A stretch of DNA of 34,157 nt from an uncultured Acidobacteriota bacterium (GTDB lineage: Bacteria > Acidobacteriota > Thermoanaerobaculia > Gp7-AA8). Every line of letters begins with the position of its first letter. Position 1 is the stretch's first letter. Shown piece after piece: positions 21,434 to 30,190 of the stretch. The translations under genes were made by a program, and so were the position numbers. The notes beneath the pieces were generated by a model. It searched no databases. It saw nothing but the letters and a program-made list of their open reading frames with translations, and had not been told where the DNA came from. Location: contig CALMZP010000123.1 in assembly GCA_937870635.1 (NCBI GenBank), positions 1 through 34,157 on the forward strand. Direction: 5' to 3'.

Positions 21434-23443
21434 TTATTGCGATGTACCGGTCAGTGTGAGCGTCCGTGTTCCGCCATCTGTGGTGACCGTCACGGTGCAG
21501 GTATTCGTTCCAGGCGTGGTGCTCCCGTTGTATCGGGCAAAGATCGGACTGATTTCGCACTGCTCCAATGTGAAGGGGAAGTCGGTCCGATAAGACACGG
21601 TGAAATTCTGCGCCACGCAGCCACCGGCAGGAGCCTCGGTAATCGAGGTCACGGTCAGTGGCGCTCCGCCTGCGCTGACGATGTTCACGGTCTGCGAAGG
21701 CGATGGCGTGACGGTCGCCGGGGTCGGCGGTACCGCGGCCGGGTTGGCGGGCGTGATCGTCGCCGTGAACGGCGTGAACGTCGTGGGGTTGAGAACCAGC
21801 CGTGGTGTCGGCTGCGGTTCGACCACCGTACCGTTCGTCAGCGTATCCGTGCAGCCGGTGGTGGCGCTTTCGTACGTGACGTCGAACGGTGTGGGCTGCG
21901 GAGCGGTCACGCCCGTGGTGCCGGCACACGCCTCGGTGTTGAGCTCGAGGTTCGTCGGGACGACGGCGGTGAAGGTCGTCGTGCCGTCCGCGTTCTGCAC
22001 CTCGCTCGTGATGTTGAGCGTGTTCGTACCAAGGCGCAGGCGAGCCATTCCGAACGCATTGAACACGCGAACGGTCAGGACGCCACCGCGCACGACGGGG
22101 TTGGTCGCGCTGACGATGATCGGGTCGGGCACCTGATAGGTGAACTGCACATCACCCGCTTCGGCGCCCAGGCCGGTGCTGATGTTCGTAACCGCGATGC
22201 CGCCTTTGACGTCAGCGCAGCCCGTGACCGGGATGGCCACCGTCTGCGCGATGATCTGCGTTCCGGTGACGCGAATGACCTGAGCGGCGAATCCGCCGAT
22301 GGACACCGCGACCGGGTCGTCGAAGCCGACGCCATCGATCGTCACGCGCGTACCGCCCGTGAACGGTCCCTGGGTCGGACCGACAGCGATGATCTGCATC
22401 GCCGAGTGATATCTGAAGCCGGTCGCGAAGGTCGCCTCGGTGCCTGAGTTGACGTTGACGATGCGGACCGGAACCTGGCCGGCGACCGGTGAGGCGTCGG
22501 CGGTGGTGTCACGAGCCGGAGGCGATACGACGACGATCTTGTCGAACGTCACGTTCACGACCTGCGCTTCAGCGAGGCCGAAGAACACCTGGACGAACGA
22601 CTCGAAGCCGCTGCCGATGATGGTGGTCTGCGTGCCCCCCTCGAGCGGGCCGGACGGCGGGCTCAGAGTCGTGACGACCGGCGTCAGCTGCGAGCGCCGG
22701 AATGTGAACGGCGAGGACGAGGTGACGCGCTGCTCGTTCGGGGTTCCCTGTTCGATGAATAGAACGATCGGCGCATCGAGGGTCTGGCCGCTGGCCAGTT
22801 CGACGCGGGGAGTCAGGATCTGAATCTGAGTCGGAGTCACCGAAGTGACCTGCGCTTCTCTGAGAGTGCCGTTGATGTCGAAGAAGACGCGGACCGGCTG
22901 ACGGAAGTTCGTGCCGGTGATCGTCACGAGATCGCCGCCCTCGACACGTCCGATGTTCGGGTTCACGGAGGTGATCGTCGCCGCCGTGGTGGGCGGTGTC
23001 GGGGTCGTCGGCCGCGCGGAGAACGTCACGGTCGTCCGCTCGATGGCGTTGTTGACGACGACAGTCACCGTCGCGGTACCGGCCGTGGCCGAAGTGAGCG
23101 ATACGGTGGCCTGCCCCTGCGCGTTCGTCGTACGGAGCGAAGTGTTGGAGCCGGAATCCTCGAAGCGGCCCAGCGTCGTTCCGAATTCGACAGCGGTTCC
23201 CGCGGGTACCGGCGTACCGTTTACGGTCACGGTCGCCGTGACGGTGGTCGAAGAGTCGGTCAAGGGAGTGGGGTTCGCCACCGTGATGACGATCTTCGCG
23301 CCGGCTGGCGGCGTGCCGCCGCCCCCGCCACCGCCAGGACCCTGGATCGGCGGCGCCGTCGGAGACTCACCCTTGCATCCGGCAAAAACGACCAGCAGCG
23401 CCAGAAGCGCAAACAGGTATTTCTGCTGTCTCAATTTATTCAT
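21434..23443 (-). CDS. Lipoprotein with Ig-like and IPT/TIG repeats
   Basis: 669-aa envelope lipoprotein. The signal peptide ends in a lipobox (VVFAGC, Cys 23), followed by a polyglycine spacer. Domains in order: a bacterial Ig-like (Big_1-type) domain with NGTPVPAGTAVEF and TNAQGQATVSL; three or more IPT/TIG-type domains recognised by repeated openings such as ITSVNPNIGRVEGGDLVTITG, TLSPPSGPLEGGTQTTIIG and VGPTQGPFTGGTRVTIDG; and a C-terminal beta domain resembling choice-of-anchor/ASH types (GGAPLTVTSI, EQCEISPIFARY). Such proteins are usually surface-exposed adhesins or scaffolds. ATG 23443 has GGGGG upstream. It follows the smaller lipoprotein and pilQ by about 45 bases, so it may be cotranscribed and linked to the pilus. 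Confidence 0.85.
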   Translation of the reverse strand: MNKLRQQKYLFALLALLVVFAGCKGESPTAPPIQGPGGGGGGGTPPAGAKIVITVANPTPLTDSSTTVTATVTVNGTPVPAGTAVEFGTTLGRFEDSGSNTSLRTTNAQGQATVSLTSATAGTATVTVVVNNAIERTTVTFSARPTTPTPPTTAATITSVNPNIGRVEGGDLVTITGTNFRQPVRVFFDINGTLREAQVTSVTPTQIQILTPRVELASGQTLDAPIVLFIEQGTPNEQRVTSSSPFTFRRSQLTPVVTTLSPPSGPLEGGTQTTIIGSGFESFVQVFFGLAEAQVVNVTFDKIVVVSPPARDTTADASPVAGQVPVRIVNVNSGTEATFATGFRYHSAMQIIAVGPTQGPFTGGTRVTIDGVGFDDPVAVSIGGFAAQVIRVTGTQIIAQTVAIPVTGCADVKGGIAVTNISTGLGAEAGDVQFTYQVPDPIIVSATNPVVRGGVLTVRVFNAFGMARLRLGTNTLNITSEVQNADGTTTFTAVVPTNLELNTEACAGTTGVTAPQPTPFDVTYESATTGCTDTLTNGTVVEPQPTPRLVLNPTTFTPFTATITPANPAAVPPTPATVTPSPSQTVNIVSAGGAPLTVTSITEAPAGGCVAQNFTVSYRTDFPFTLEQCEISPIFARYNGSTTPGTNTCTVTVTTDGGTRTLTLTGTSQ

Positions 23444-23488
23444 ATGAACCCCCGTTACCCTTTTCCTCACACGCCCTCTCCGAGGTCA

Positions 23489-24091
23489 TCATTGCTTCGG
23501 TGAGCAGCCGCCGCAGTCATAGCAGAAGTCGAGAGTGAACCGCGTGCGCCCGGCCACATTCGAGCCCGACAGCGTCTCGCCGAAAAAGTCCATGATGACG
23601 TCCATGCGAACGATCTGGCGGCCCGTCTCCGGATCCCGGCCCCCATTCTGCGGCAGCAGGGACACAAAGGGCTGTTGACGCACTGCGTCCGCCTGGAAAA
23701 CGACGAAATTCTGAAGGTTCGTCGCACCGCCGCCCGCGGGGACGAGAAGGTCGACCGACCGGACGAATGGCGCCGGAACGAGCGAACCGCCGTCGTTCCG
23801 GACGTAAGACACGCGATAGCGGGAGATCTTGACGTCATTGAAGCGCTGGTCAGCGCCGTCGATGGCGTTCTTGACGATTGCCCGCAGAGCGACCTGACCG
23901 ATATCGCGCTGGCAGTTCTCCTCGCCGACGGGATCGCCCGCCAGGTCGATGAGCTGGAGATCCTGGATATTCGAAGCCACCAGTTCGACCGGTGCCGCGT
24001 TCTGCGTGAATTCGCTGCTGCACGAGAAAGATACCGCCGCGACTGCCATGAGCAACGCCACGCGGATCCCGTTCTTGGTTTTGATGTTCAT
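23489..24091 (-). CDS. Hypothetical lipoprotein downstream of pilQ
   Basis: 200-aa protein with a lipoprotein signal (AAVSFSC, Cys 24) and a strong GGAGGTCGC Shine-Dalgarno before ATG 24091. The mature part is beta-rich, with no motif I recognise, and ends with a Cys cluster (FCYDCGGCSPKQ). It contains one further Cys (ENCQRD). Spacing of 43 bases after pilQ and 45 before the Ig/TIG lipoprotein suggests all are one unit. It could be a pilus-associated or outer-membrane accessory factor, by context only. Confidence 0.75.
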   Translation of the reverse strand: MNIKTKNGIRVALLMAVAAVSFSCSSEFTQNAAPVELVASNIQDLQLIDLAGDPVGEENCQRDIGQVALRAIVKNAIDGADQRFNDVKISRYRVSYVRNDGGSLVPAPFVRSVDLLVPAGGGATNLQNFVVFQADAVRQQPFVSLLPQNGGRDPETGRQIVRMDVIMDFFGETLSGSNVAGRTRFTLDFCYDCGGCSPKQ

Positions 24092-24134
24092 GCGACCTCC
24101 GTCCCTCGCTTCACTCCCCGGCCTCACCGACGGC

Positions 24135-26606
24135 TTATGTACCCCTCACGATGCGAGGCGTAATGAAGATGAGCAATTCGTCATGTTGCGTTCTCATTGA
24201 ATTCGATCGGAACAGCGCTCCCAGAATGGGAATCTGCGACAGCACGGGAACTCGCGACTGACCCGATGAATCGCTGGCCTGATAGATGCCGCCGATGACC
24301 GCCGTGCCACCGTCGCGGACCATGACGCGCGTACGCGCCTGGCGGGTGTTGAGAGGCGTTCCCGCCGCCCCTTCGAGCGGTTCACCCGGCGTCGTCTTCT
24401 GGACCGCGATGTCCATGATGATCGTGCCCGCTTCCGTGATCTGTGGCGTCACCTGCAGGTTCAGGGTGGCGTCGATGTAGCTGATGGTCGTCGTGAAGTT
24501 CACGCGCGTCTGATAGGGAATCTGGACACCGCTCGTGATCATCGCGGACGTGTTGTCCTGCGTGGTCACCTTCGGGGCCGAGATCACGCGGACCAGATTC
24601 TCAGACTCCGCGGCGTGCAGCGCGAGATCGAGAGTGAACGTTCCCAGCACGTCGGTCAGTGTCAGGCCGAGGACCGGGTTGGCGCCGCCGGTGAAGCTGA
24701 ACGGGCCGCCGTTGAATCCGATGCGGTTGGGGAAGATCAGGCCGGTGCCCGTTCCCAATGCCGGGTCGAGCGCGCCGCCGAAGCTCCATTCGAAGCCGTA
24801 GTTGCGGGTGAAGGTCTTCGTCGTCTCAACGACGCGCGCTTCGATGACGACCTGACGGTTCGGGATGTCCACCGTGTCGATCAGGTTGCGCATCGTCTGC
24901 AGGTACTGCGGGATCTCGCTGATGATCAGCTGGTTGGTGCGCGCGTCAACGATGATCCTGGCGCGCGGCGATGCGAGATCGCGGAGCAGCTGGGAAACGT
25001 CCTGCGCCCTTGCGTACGACAGCTTGAAACCGAGTGTCGTCAGCGGGACATTGAGCCTCTCTTCTTCGGCCAGGCGGCGCGAAGATGCCGTTTCCTGCGC
25101 CAGGCGGTCGATCGTGCCGACGCGCATGACGTTCCCTTCCAGAATGTACGTCAGACCATTCTGGCGGAGGATCAGGTCGAGAGCCTGGTCCCACGGAACA
25201 TCGACGAAGTCGACCGTGACGGTTCCCTGAACCTGTGGATCGACGGCGATGTTGAGACCGGTGAGCTGCGCGAACGTGCGGAGCACGTCCTTGATGTCCG
25301 CATCCTTGAGGTTGAGCGAGATCGGGTCGCCCGTGAAGACCCGCTGCGTGCCGCTGAGGGTGCGCGCACCCTGCAGCGTGGGCTGGGCCTGAGTCATGGC
25401 CTCGTCGAACACGTTCTCGCCCATCGTCACGTTGCTGGTGTTGGTCGAGGCCCGCGGCGCCGTGGAGCGCGGCGGGGTGACCGGCGCAACCTGATCGACC
25501 GCGTTGTTGATGACCAGACGCGCGCCCTCGGTCGAGGACGAAGGCATCTTCCAGTTCGCGTTCTGCGCGACCGCGTGAATCTCTTCGATCGAGGCGGCCG
25601 GCTTGATGACCGGCTCCGGCTTCGGCGCCGGCGGAGCAGGCGTCGAGACCGCGATGACCTGGTCGGGCGCGGCCTGCCTTGCAGCGATGGCCGCGCCGCC
25701 GAACGTCACGTTCAGGTGATCGCCGTCGGGGGTAATCGCGTATTCGGGTTTCCCATCGAGATCGATGACCACGCGGGCCACCGGGTCCGCGCCAGCCTTG
25801 AACTGGGCGACGCGAACGCGCTGGATCGCGCCGCTGCCGACGTCGAGAGTCGGCTTGCGCACGCTGTTCTTGACGCCCTGGAGGTCGATGACGAGGCGCG
25901 AGGGGTTATCGAGGCGGAAGGCTTTGTAAGCGAGCTCTCCATCGCCGGCGATGCTGATCTGCACCGCGTCACCGGTTCCGGTGGTGGTGACGTTCTTCAC
26001 GTTCCTGGCGCGCGGGAGCGGAGTGCGGACGACCGCCTGCTGCTGGACAGGGGCGGCCTCGGCGACGGGCTCGGCAATCGATTCGACGCGCGGGGCGTCT
26101 TCGACCACGGCGACGGCCGGTGCGGGCTCGGGCCGCGGCTCGACGACGGCCACCTCCCGCGGCACTTCAGGCAGGAGGATGAGGACTGCCTTGTCGGCCG
26201 CCGAGACTTCCGGCGCGAACGGCGCGGTGAACCGGAAGGTCACGCGCGTGAGCTTGTTGCCCATCTCCACCGCCTCTTCGGCGGTGATCGACGAGACCCC
26301 GTTCGGCAGCTCGGCCGGGATGGCGAGATCAGCGGGACGCGAGGTCGCGGTGAGGTCGACCACGAATACGGCCGGCGCAGGACTGTACGAGGTGTACGCC
26401 GGAGTTCCGCTGGTACGCAGCGTCACGCGGGACGAGCTGAGCTCGACCGCGGTCAATGCCATCGGTGCTGCCGCAGTTTGGGCGTCAGCCGCCGTCTGCG
26501 TCTTTCGCGACTTGAAAATCCCTGCGTGGACGCCGTTGGCGGCCAGCAGCATCAGCGCAGTCACCAGCAGGATTCGCTTGCCTTTTGTCATACTTCCCAC
26601 CTTCAT
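24135..26606 (-). CDS. pilQ: Type IV pilus secretin
   Basis: 823-aa outer membrane secretin through which type IV pili pass. Signal peptide (to about VHA, residue 26); two AMIN domains (about 50-150 and 200-310: LTAVELSSSRVTLRT; AFRLDNPSRLVIDLQGV) that bind peptidoglycan; an STN domain (PISLNLKDADIKDVLRTFAQ); a secretin N domain (LGFKLSYARAQDVSQLLRDL); and the C-terminal secretin core (VVIEARVVE, QIPYQTRVNF, TRVMVRDGGTAVIGGIY, LSQIPILGALFRS, ELLIFITPRIV). ATG 26606 is chosen for GGAGG 5 bases upstream; ATG 26591 is an alternative. A Pro/Ala/Val-rich linker follows the first AMIN. It is fifth in pilMNOPQ. Confidence 0.96.
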   Translation of the reverse strand: MKVGSMTKGKRILLVTALMLLAANGVHAGIFKSRKTQTAADAQTAAAPMALTAVELSSSRVTLRTSGTPAYTSYSPAPAVFVVDLTATSRPADLAIPAELPNGVSSITAEEAVEMGNKLTRVTFRFTAPFAPEVSAADKAVLILLPEVPREVAVVEPRPEPAPAVAVVEDAPRVESIAEPVAEAAPVQQQAVVRTPLPRARNVKNVTTTGTGDAVQISIAGDGELAYKAFRLDNPSRLVIDLQGVKNSVRKPTLDVGSGAIQRVRVAQFKAGADPVARVVIDLDGKPEYAITPDGDHLNVTFGGAAIAARQAAPDQVIAVSTPAPPAPKPEPVIKPAASIEEIHAVAQNANWKMPSSSTEGARLVINNAVDQVAPVTPPRSTAPRASTNTSNVTMGENVFDEAMTQAQPTLQGARTLSGTQRVFTGDPISLNLKDADIKDVLRTFAQLTGLNIAVDPQVQGTVTVDFVDVPWDQALDLILRQNGLTYILEGNVMRVGTIDRLAQETASSRRLAEEERLNVPLTTLGFKLSYARAQDVSQLLRDLASPRARIIVDARTNQLIISEIPQYLQTMRNLIDTVDIPNRQVVIEARVVETTKTFTRNYGFEWSFGGALDPALGTGTGLIFPNRIGFNGGPFSFTGGANPVLGLTLTDVLGTFTLDLALHAAESENLVRVISAPKVTTQDNTSAMITSGVQIPYQTRVNFTTTISYIDATLNLQVTPQITEAGTIIMDIAVQKTTPGEPLEGAAGTPLNTRQARTRVMVRDGGTAVIGGIYQASDSSGQSRVPVLSQIPILGALFRSNSMRTQHDELLIFITPRIVRGT

Positions 26607-26645
26607 CTCACCCTCCACGCAGCCCCTGAACCTCACCCCGGCGCG

Positions 26646-27182
26646 CTAACCCTTTCGTTCGGATGGCGGGGTCAGATCCTTGACCACCTCACGGTACCGC
26701 TCGATTCGAGTCGGATCGTTGACCTCCTGTCGGAAGACCACGGAGGTTTGGGTAATGCGAATCACCTCGCCATCGAGGACTTTGTCTCCAACACGGATCA
26801 GATAACCCTTGTTATCCGGCCCGTTGATCATGGCCACGAGGCCCTGTTTCGTGCGGACGACACCCTGGAGCTTCATCTCGTCGATGAGGAATCCCGGGAC
26901 GCCCGGAGCGCGGTCGCGCGGCACGCGCGGCGCCGGACCGACGAGCGACTGGAACGGATCGCGGCGGCCCTGCGGGTCGTAGCGATACGCATCGGCGCCG
27001 GTGGGCTCTTCGAGAATCTCCTCGAGGGCCTGCTGAACGCTCGTTCCGCTCGTGTCTGCCGGCGCCGCCGTGTCCGTCGTGGCCGTCTGCGTCTGCGCAA
27101 CGACGCTCACGGCCAGCAGCACGGCAATCCCCGTCAGCGACAGGAGAAATCTCGACATCTGACTCACGACTCTCTCACTCAT
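26646..27182 (-). CDS. pilP: Type IV pilus assembly protein PilP
   Basis: 178-aa periplasmic protein. An N-terminal hydrophobic segment (RFLLSLTGIAVLLAVSVVA) is followed by a disordered Thr/Ala stretch and the family signature RRDPFQSLVGP, then a small beta domain (FLIDEMKLQGVVRTKQGLVA, GYLIRVGDKVLDGEV). PilP links the inner-membrane PilNO complex to PilQ. There is no obvious lipobox cysteine, unlike many PilP lipoproteins. The start overlaps the pilO stop as ATGA; an internal ATG eight codons later is possible. Order and size match the operon. Confidence 0.88.
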   Translation of the reverse strand: MSERVVSQMSRFLLSLTGIAVLLAVSVVAQTQTATTDTAAPADTSGTSVQQALEEILEEPTGADAYRYDPQGRRDPFQSLVGPAPRVPRDRAPGVPGFLIDEMKLQGVVRTKQGLVAMINGPDNKGYLIRVGDKVLDGEVIRITQTSVVFRQEVNDPTRIERYREVVKDLTPPSERKG

Positions 27183-27811
27183 GCGCCACCCGGTTTGCCA
27201 GAAGTCCCCGCCGCCTTGCCCGTGCCGGTGGCGGCCGTGTCGGCCTCTTCCACGTAGACGAAGGTCTTGGCGACGAAATCGGAAGAGATGGTGCGCGCCT
27301 GCTGGTCACCCAGCGCGGCGATGTTGATCTGCTCCACGTTCATGATTCGCGAGAAGTTGCTCAGGCGATTGAACAGGATGGCGAGGTCGTGGTAGCGGCC
27401 GTCCACCGACACGGAGATCGGCCATTCGGCATACGGATCGCCTTCTTTCGGCGTGCCGAGCTTCGGGAACGTCAGACGGCGCAGGGCGAAGTCACCCTGG
27501 TCGACGAGCGATTTGATCTTCTTGATGATCTCTTCCGTGTTGCGCGTGGACGGGAGGATGCGGCGCAGCTTCTCGAGCTCCAGCTCGAGGCGGCGGACTT
27601 CTTCGCGGAACTGAGGAAGCTTGCGCTCCGCGGCGCGTCCCTGCTCGATCTTCTTGTCGAGCTCGGCGATCTCCGCCTCAGCGGAAGCGATTTCCTGCTT
27701 GATCGGCGCGACGACGTACGCGTGCACCGCCCAGACGATGACGATCGCCAGCACCAGACCGATCGCGGCGGCTACGTACCATGGCCTGCCTTCGAGATTC
27801 ATCCCAGCCAT
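27179..27811 (-). CDS. pilO: Type IV pilus assembly protein PilO
   Basis: 210-aa inner-membrane protein. One transmembrane helix (about 11-34, WYVAAAIGLVLAIVIVWAVHAYVV), then a long coiled coil rich in Glu, Lys and Arg (about 38-90), then the ferredoxin-like periplasmic domain (WPISVSVDGRYHDLAILFNRL, FSRIMNVEQINI). The N-terminal topology and the block around VDGRYHDLAIL are typical. ATG 27811 has GGAGG at ideal spacing. It forms the alignment subcomplex with PilN and PilP. Confidence 0.88.
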   Translation of the reverse strand: MAGMNLEGRPWYVAAAIGLVLAIVIVWAVHAYVVAPIKQEIASAEAEIAELDKKIEQGRAAERKLPQFREEVRRLELELEKLRRILPSTRNTEEIIKKIKSLVDQGDFALRRLTFPKLGTPKEGDPYAEWPISVSVDGRYHDLAILFNRLSNFSRIMNVEQINIAALGDQQARTISSDFVAKTFVYVEEADTAATGTGKAAGTSGKPGGA

Positions 27812-27820
27812 CGTCGCCTC

Positions 27821-28492
27821 CTACCTCGCCGCCCCGGCGCCCGCGGCAGGCGCGCCAGCCGTGCCGGTGGCCGTGGCCCCCGCCGCTCCAGGCTCTGCGC
27901 CCGGAGTCTTCGGCTGATACGTAAACGCGAACGACATGTCGAAGGTGTACACGAGGGGCTGCACGCTGGCCTGATTGACGTTGTTGAGCTCAGGCTCCTC
28001 GAAGTACGGGTCGTTCTTGACGTTCTCGACGAAATTCGCGATCGCGTTCGGATTCAGACCGCGCCCATTCAATGTGATCGTTCCGCCCGCGACGTTCATG
28101 CGGTCGAGCCACACGAGGTCGGGGAGGTCCTGGCTGATCCGATCCATGATCCGGACGGGACCCTTCTGATTCTGTTTGAGCTGGTTGATGAGGTCGATGC
28201 GGGCCTGCAGACTGTCCTTGCGGCGCTGGAACGCTTCCACCTCGGCGATGATCGCCTCGAGCTTCTGCGCTTCCGCCTTGCGGACCGCGACCATCTCCTG
28301 ACGATTGGAGAGCGTGCGCTTGTTGATGAACCAGTACGCGGCCGAAAGGAGAAGAGCCAGGCCGATGAGGCCGAGCAGGAGAATGTTGTTGAAGTTCGGA
28401 CCGGCGCCCGGAATGACACTGCTGACAGCCGCGGGAGCCGCCCCGGCTCCGCGTACCGCCCGCCCCTCCCGCACTAAATTGATCTTGATCAA
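27821..28492 (-). CDS. pilN: Type IV pilus assembly protein PilN
   Basis: 223-aa inner-membrane protein. The short cytoplasmic N-terminus MIKINLVRE, which docks into PilM, is followed by an Ala/Gly stretch, one transmembrane helix (about 36-55), a coiled coil and a periplasmic domain (VWLDRMNVAGGTITLNGRG, FVENVKNDPYFEEPEL), then an Ala/Gly/Thr-rich tail. The start is TTG at 28492, overlapping the pilM stop as TTGA; the conserved INLVRE motif begins at this codon, so a later start is excluded. Confidence 0.9.
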   Translation of the reverse strand: MIKINLVREGRAVRGAGAAPAAVSSVIPGAGPNFNNILLLGLIGLALLLSAAYWFINKRTLSNRQEMVAVRKAEAQKLEAIIAEVEAFQRRKDSLQARIDLINQLKQNQKGPVRIMDRISQDLPDLVWLDRMNVAGGTITLNGRGLNPNAIANFVENVKNDPYFEEPELNNVNQASVQPLVYTFDMSFAFTYQPKTPGAEPGAAGATATGTAGAPAAGAGAAR

Positions 28493-29547
28493 GCGTCCCC
28501 CAGCTTCCTGATGGCGAGACCGACTGCGATCGCCATGCTCGGCGCAATCTCGGCGAGCTCCTCGGGGTTGAATTCGCTCTCGTCCACCGTGACTCGGCGG
28601 AAGGGATCGAGGATCGTCACCGGGATGCCGAATTTGTCGCGAAGGATGGCGTCGAGGTTGAGCACGCCCGAACCGCCGCCTGCCAGCACGATCTCGTCGA
28701 CCCGCTCCGCGCCCGATGTGGCGGTGAAGAAGTCGAGAGTCTTGCGAAGCTCGCCGGCGAAATCCTCGGAGACCGAGTTGAGAATCGGGATGACCTGCTG
28801 GATCGTGTAGTCGCCCTGGGGGCGCCCGCGCTTGAGCTCTTCGGCCTGTTCAAAGGAAAGGCTGAGCTCGCGCTGGATGGCGTCCGTGTACTGGTTGCCG
28901 CCGAAGGTGATGTCGCGCCAGAAGACCGAATCCGGACCGCTCAGCACGTTCACGTTCGTGACGGAGGCGCCGATGTTGACGAGCGCCAGACGCTTCCCCT
29001 CTTCGACGTCGTTGTTCATCTCGTAGCAGTTCTGGAGGGCGAAGGCATCGACATCCACGAGCATCGCCACCTTGCCGGTCTGGCTGATGACGGACGTGTA
29101 GTCGTTGATCTTCTCCTTCTTGACCGCGACGAGGATGACCTCGATGTTGTCGCCCGCGCCCGGCGTGCCGAGCGGGACGTAATCGAGGTTCACGTCGTTG
29201 ATGTCGAAGGGGATGTACTGCTCGGCCTCCCACTGGATGGACTCCGCCAGCTCCTCAGGAGACATCGCCGGCAGCGAGATCTTCTTGATGATGACGGAAT
29301 GGCCGGACAGGGAGGTGGCGTAATTGGAATTCTTGACCGCCTTTTCCCTGTTCAATTTCGAGATCGTCTCGACCACCATGGACGAGTCCATGATCGATCC
29401 ATCGACGATCGCTTCCGGAGAAAGGCGCTCGATACCGAGCTTCACGAGTGAATACGTGCCGCCCTTCTTCTCCTTCAGCTCGACTAATTTGACCGCTGAG
29501 GAGCCGATATCAAGGCCGACGACATTTTTGCTCTTTGAGAAGAACAC
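28489..29547 (-). CDS. pilM: Type IV pilus assembly ATPase-like protein PilM
   Basis: 352-aa cytoplasmic actin-like protein. It shows phosphate-binding VVGLDIGSSAVKLVEL, the PilM-specific QWEAEQYIPFDINDVNLDY block, LVNIGASVTNVNVL and LAGGGSGVLNLDAIL. It binds the PilN N-terminus and organises the pilus machine. The start is GTG 29547, with GGGGTGAGCG upstream. It is first in the operon, about 65 bases from the predicted transcription start. Confidence 0.94.
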   Translation of the reverse strand: MFFSKSKNVVGLDIGSSAVKLVELKEKKGGTYSLVKLGIERLSPEAIVDGSIMDSSMVVETISKLNREKAVKNSNYATSLSGHSVIIKKISLPAMSPEELAESIQWEAEQYIPFDINDVNLDYVPLGTPGAGDNIEVILVAVKKEKINDYTSVISQTGKVAMLVDVDAFALQNCYEMNNDVEEGKRLALVNIGASVTNVNVLSGPDSVFWRDITFGGNQYTDAIQRELSLSFEQAEELKRGRPQGDYTIQQVIPILNSVSEDFAGELRKTLDFFTATSGAERVDEIVLAGGGSGVLNLDAILRDKFGIPVTILDPFRRVTVDESEFNPEELAEIAPSMAIAVGLAIRKLGDA

Positions 29548-29620
29548 CGCTCACCCCATCCATCTCACACTCACTTCTCGCTGGTTCTCGCTGGCTCCGG
29601 ATGTAGAAAGGTGATGCGAA

Positions 29621-29647
29621 ATTACAACGTTTAAGTGGCGGTGTCAA
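29621..29647 (-). promoter_or_regulatory. Promoter of the pilMNOPQ operon
   Basis: Minus strand: perfect -35 TTGACA (29642-29647), 15-base spacer, TGTAAT (29621-29626; 5 of 6). TAATTT at a 17-base spacing is an alternative -10. It is divergent from the rpmB promoter less than 100 bases away. Confidence 0.55.
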
Positions 29648-29710
29648 CTCTACTGAAAATAGATAAGTGAAACGATTACGCGTGTTTGGGTCCGGACGGG
29701 CCCGTATGGG

Positions 29711-29739
29711 TTGCGCGAAATCGACCTGACCGCTAGAAT
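29711..29739 (+). promoter_or_regulatory. Promoter of rpmB
   Basis: TTGCGC (29711-29716), a 17-base spacer and TAGAAT (29734-29739). It is followed by a leader of roughly 25 bases with GAGGAG (29760-29765) before the ATG. Confidence 0.7.
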
Positions 29740-29771
29740 CCACCCCTTTCGATTTATTTGAGGAGTTTTCG

Positions 29772-29966
29772 ATGGCCAAGATGTGTGAAGTGTGCGGTAA
29801 GACGCCTGTAACGGGCCGCCGGATCAGCCATGCCCACAACGTGTCGAGCCGCCGCTGGTTGCCAAACCTGCAGCGCGTTCGCGTCATGGTTGGCAAGGCT
29901 GTGAAGCGTCTGAACGTTTGCACCCGCTGCATCCGCACGGGCAAGATCCAGAAAGCAGCGCGGTGA
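29772..29966 (+). CDS. rpmB: Large ribosomal subunit protein bL28
   Basis: 64-aa basic ribosomal protein. [31 protein letters not shown] and a second cysteine pair (CTRC) identify bL28. The four Cys make this the zinc-binding (C+) form. Length and start are normal; the gene has a clear promoter and Shine-Dalgarno. It is monocistronic: the next feature is a palindromic repeat facing the convergent rel gene. Confidence 0.97.
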   Translation: MAKMCEVCGKTPVTGRRISHAHNVSSRRWLPNLQRVRVMVGKAVKRLNVCTRCIRTGKIQKAAR

Positions 29967-29969
29967 ATT

Positions 29970-30188
29970 TGGACCTTGGACCCTGGACCTTGGACCTTCG
30001 AGTTCCTCTCTCCTGACGGGGCGAGTCAGGCTTCGGCTTGATTCGACCTTCGACCTTCGACCTTGAACCCCGAAGCGCCCCGGCGTCCAAGCCCAAGGTC
30101 CAGGGTCCAAGGTCCACCCAAGGTCCCCCCGAAGCCGAGTGAGTCGAAAACCGGCAACCCCGACCCGAAGCCCCAAGGTCCAGGGTCC
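29970..30188. repeat. Three-arm heptamer element H6 (GGACCTT and TTCGACC types)
   Basis: A perfect 24-bp inverted repeat of GGACCTT/GGACCCT heptamers (29970-29993 and 30093-30116). A third, shorter arm of the same complementary type lies at 30173-30188. A TTCGACC array lies between (about 30043-30064). It fills the gap between the convergent rpmB and rel genes up to the rel stop. No standard terminator is visible, so this may serve both genes. Confidence 0.9.
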
Positions 30189-30190
30189 CT

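Noticed and set aside
24615-27257. A very long open frame (880 codons) on the plus strand opposite pilQ and pilP.
   Set aside because: It is the antisense of well-supported pil genes in high-GC DNA; its translation is Arg/Asp-rich with no domain, signal or ribosome site.
29571-29597. Short direct repeat (TTCTCGCTGG, twice) in the pilM leader.
   Set aside because: Only two copies of 10 bp with no symmetry or other occurrence in the window; probably chance.
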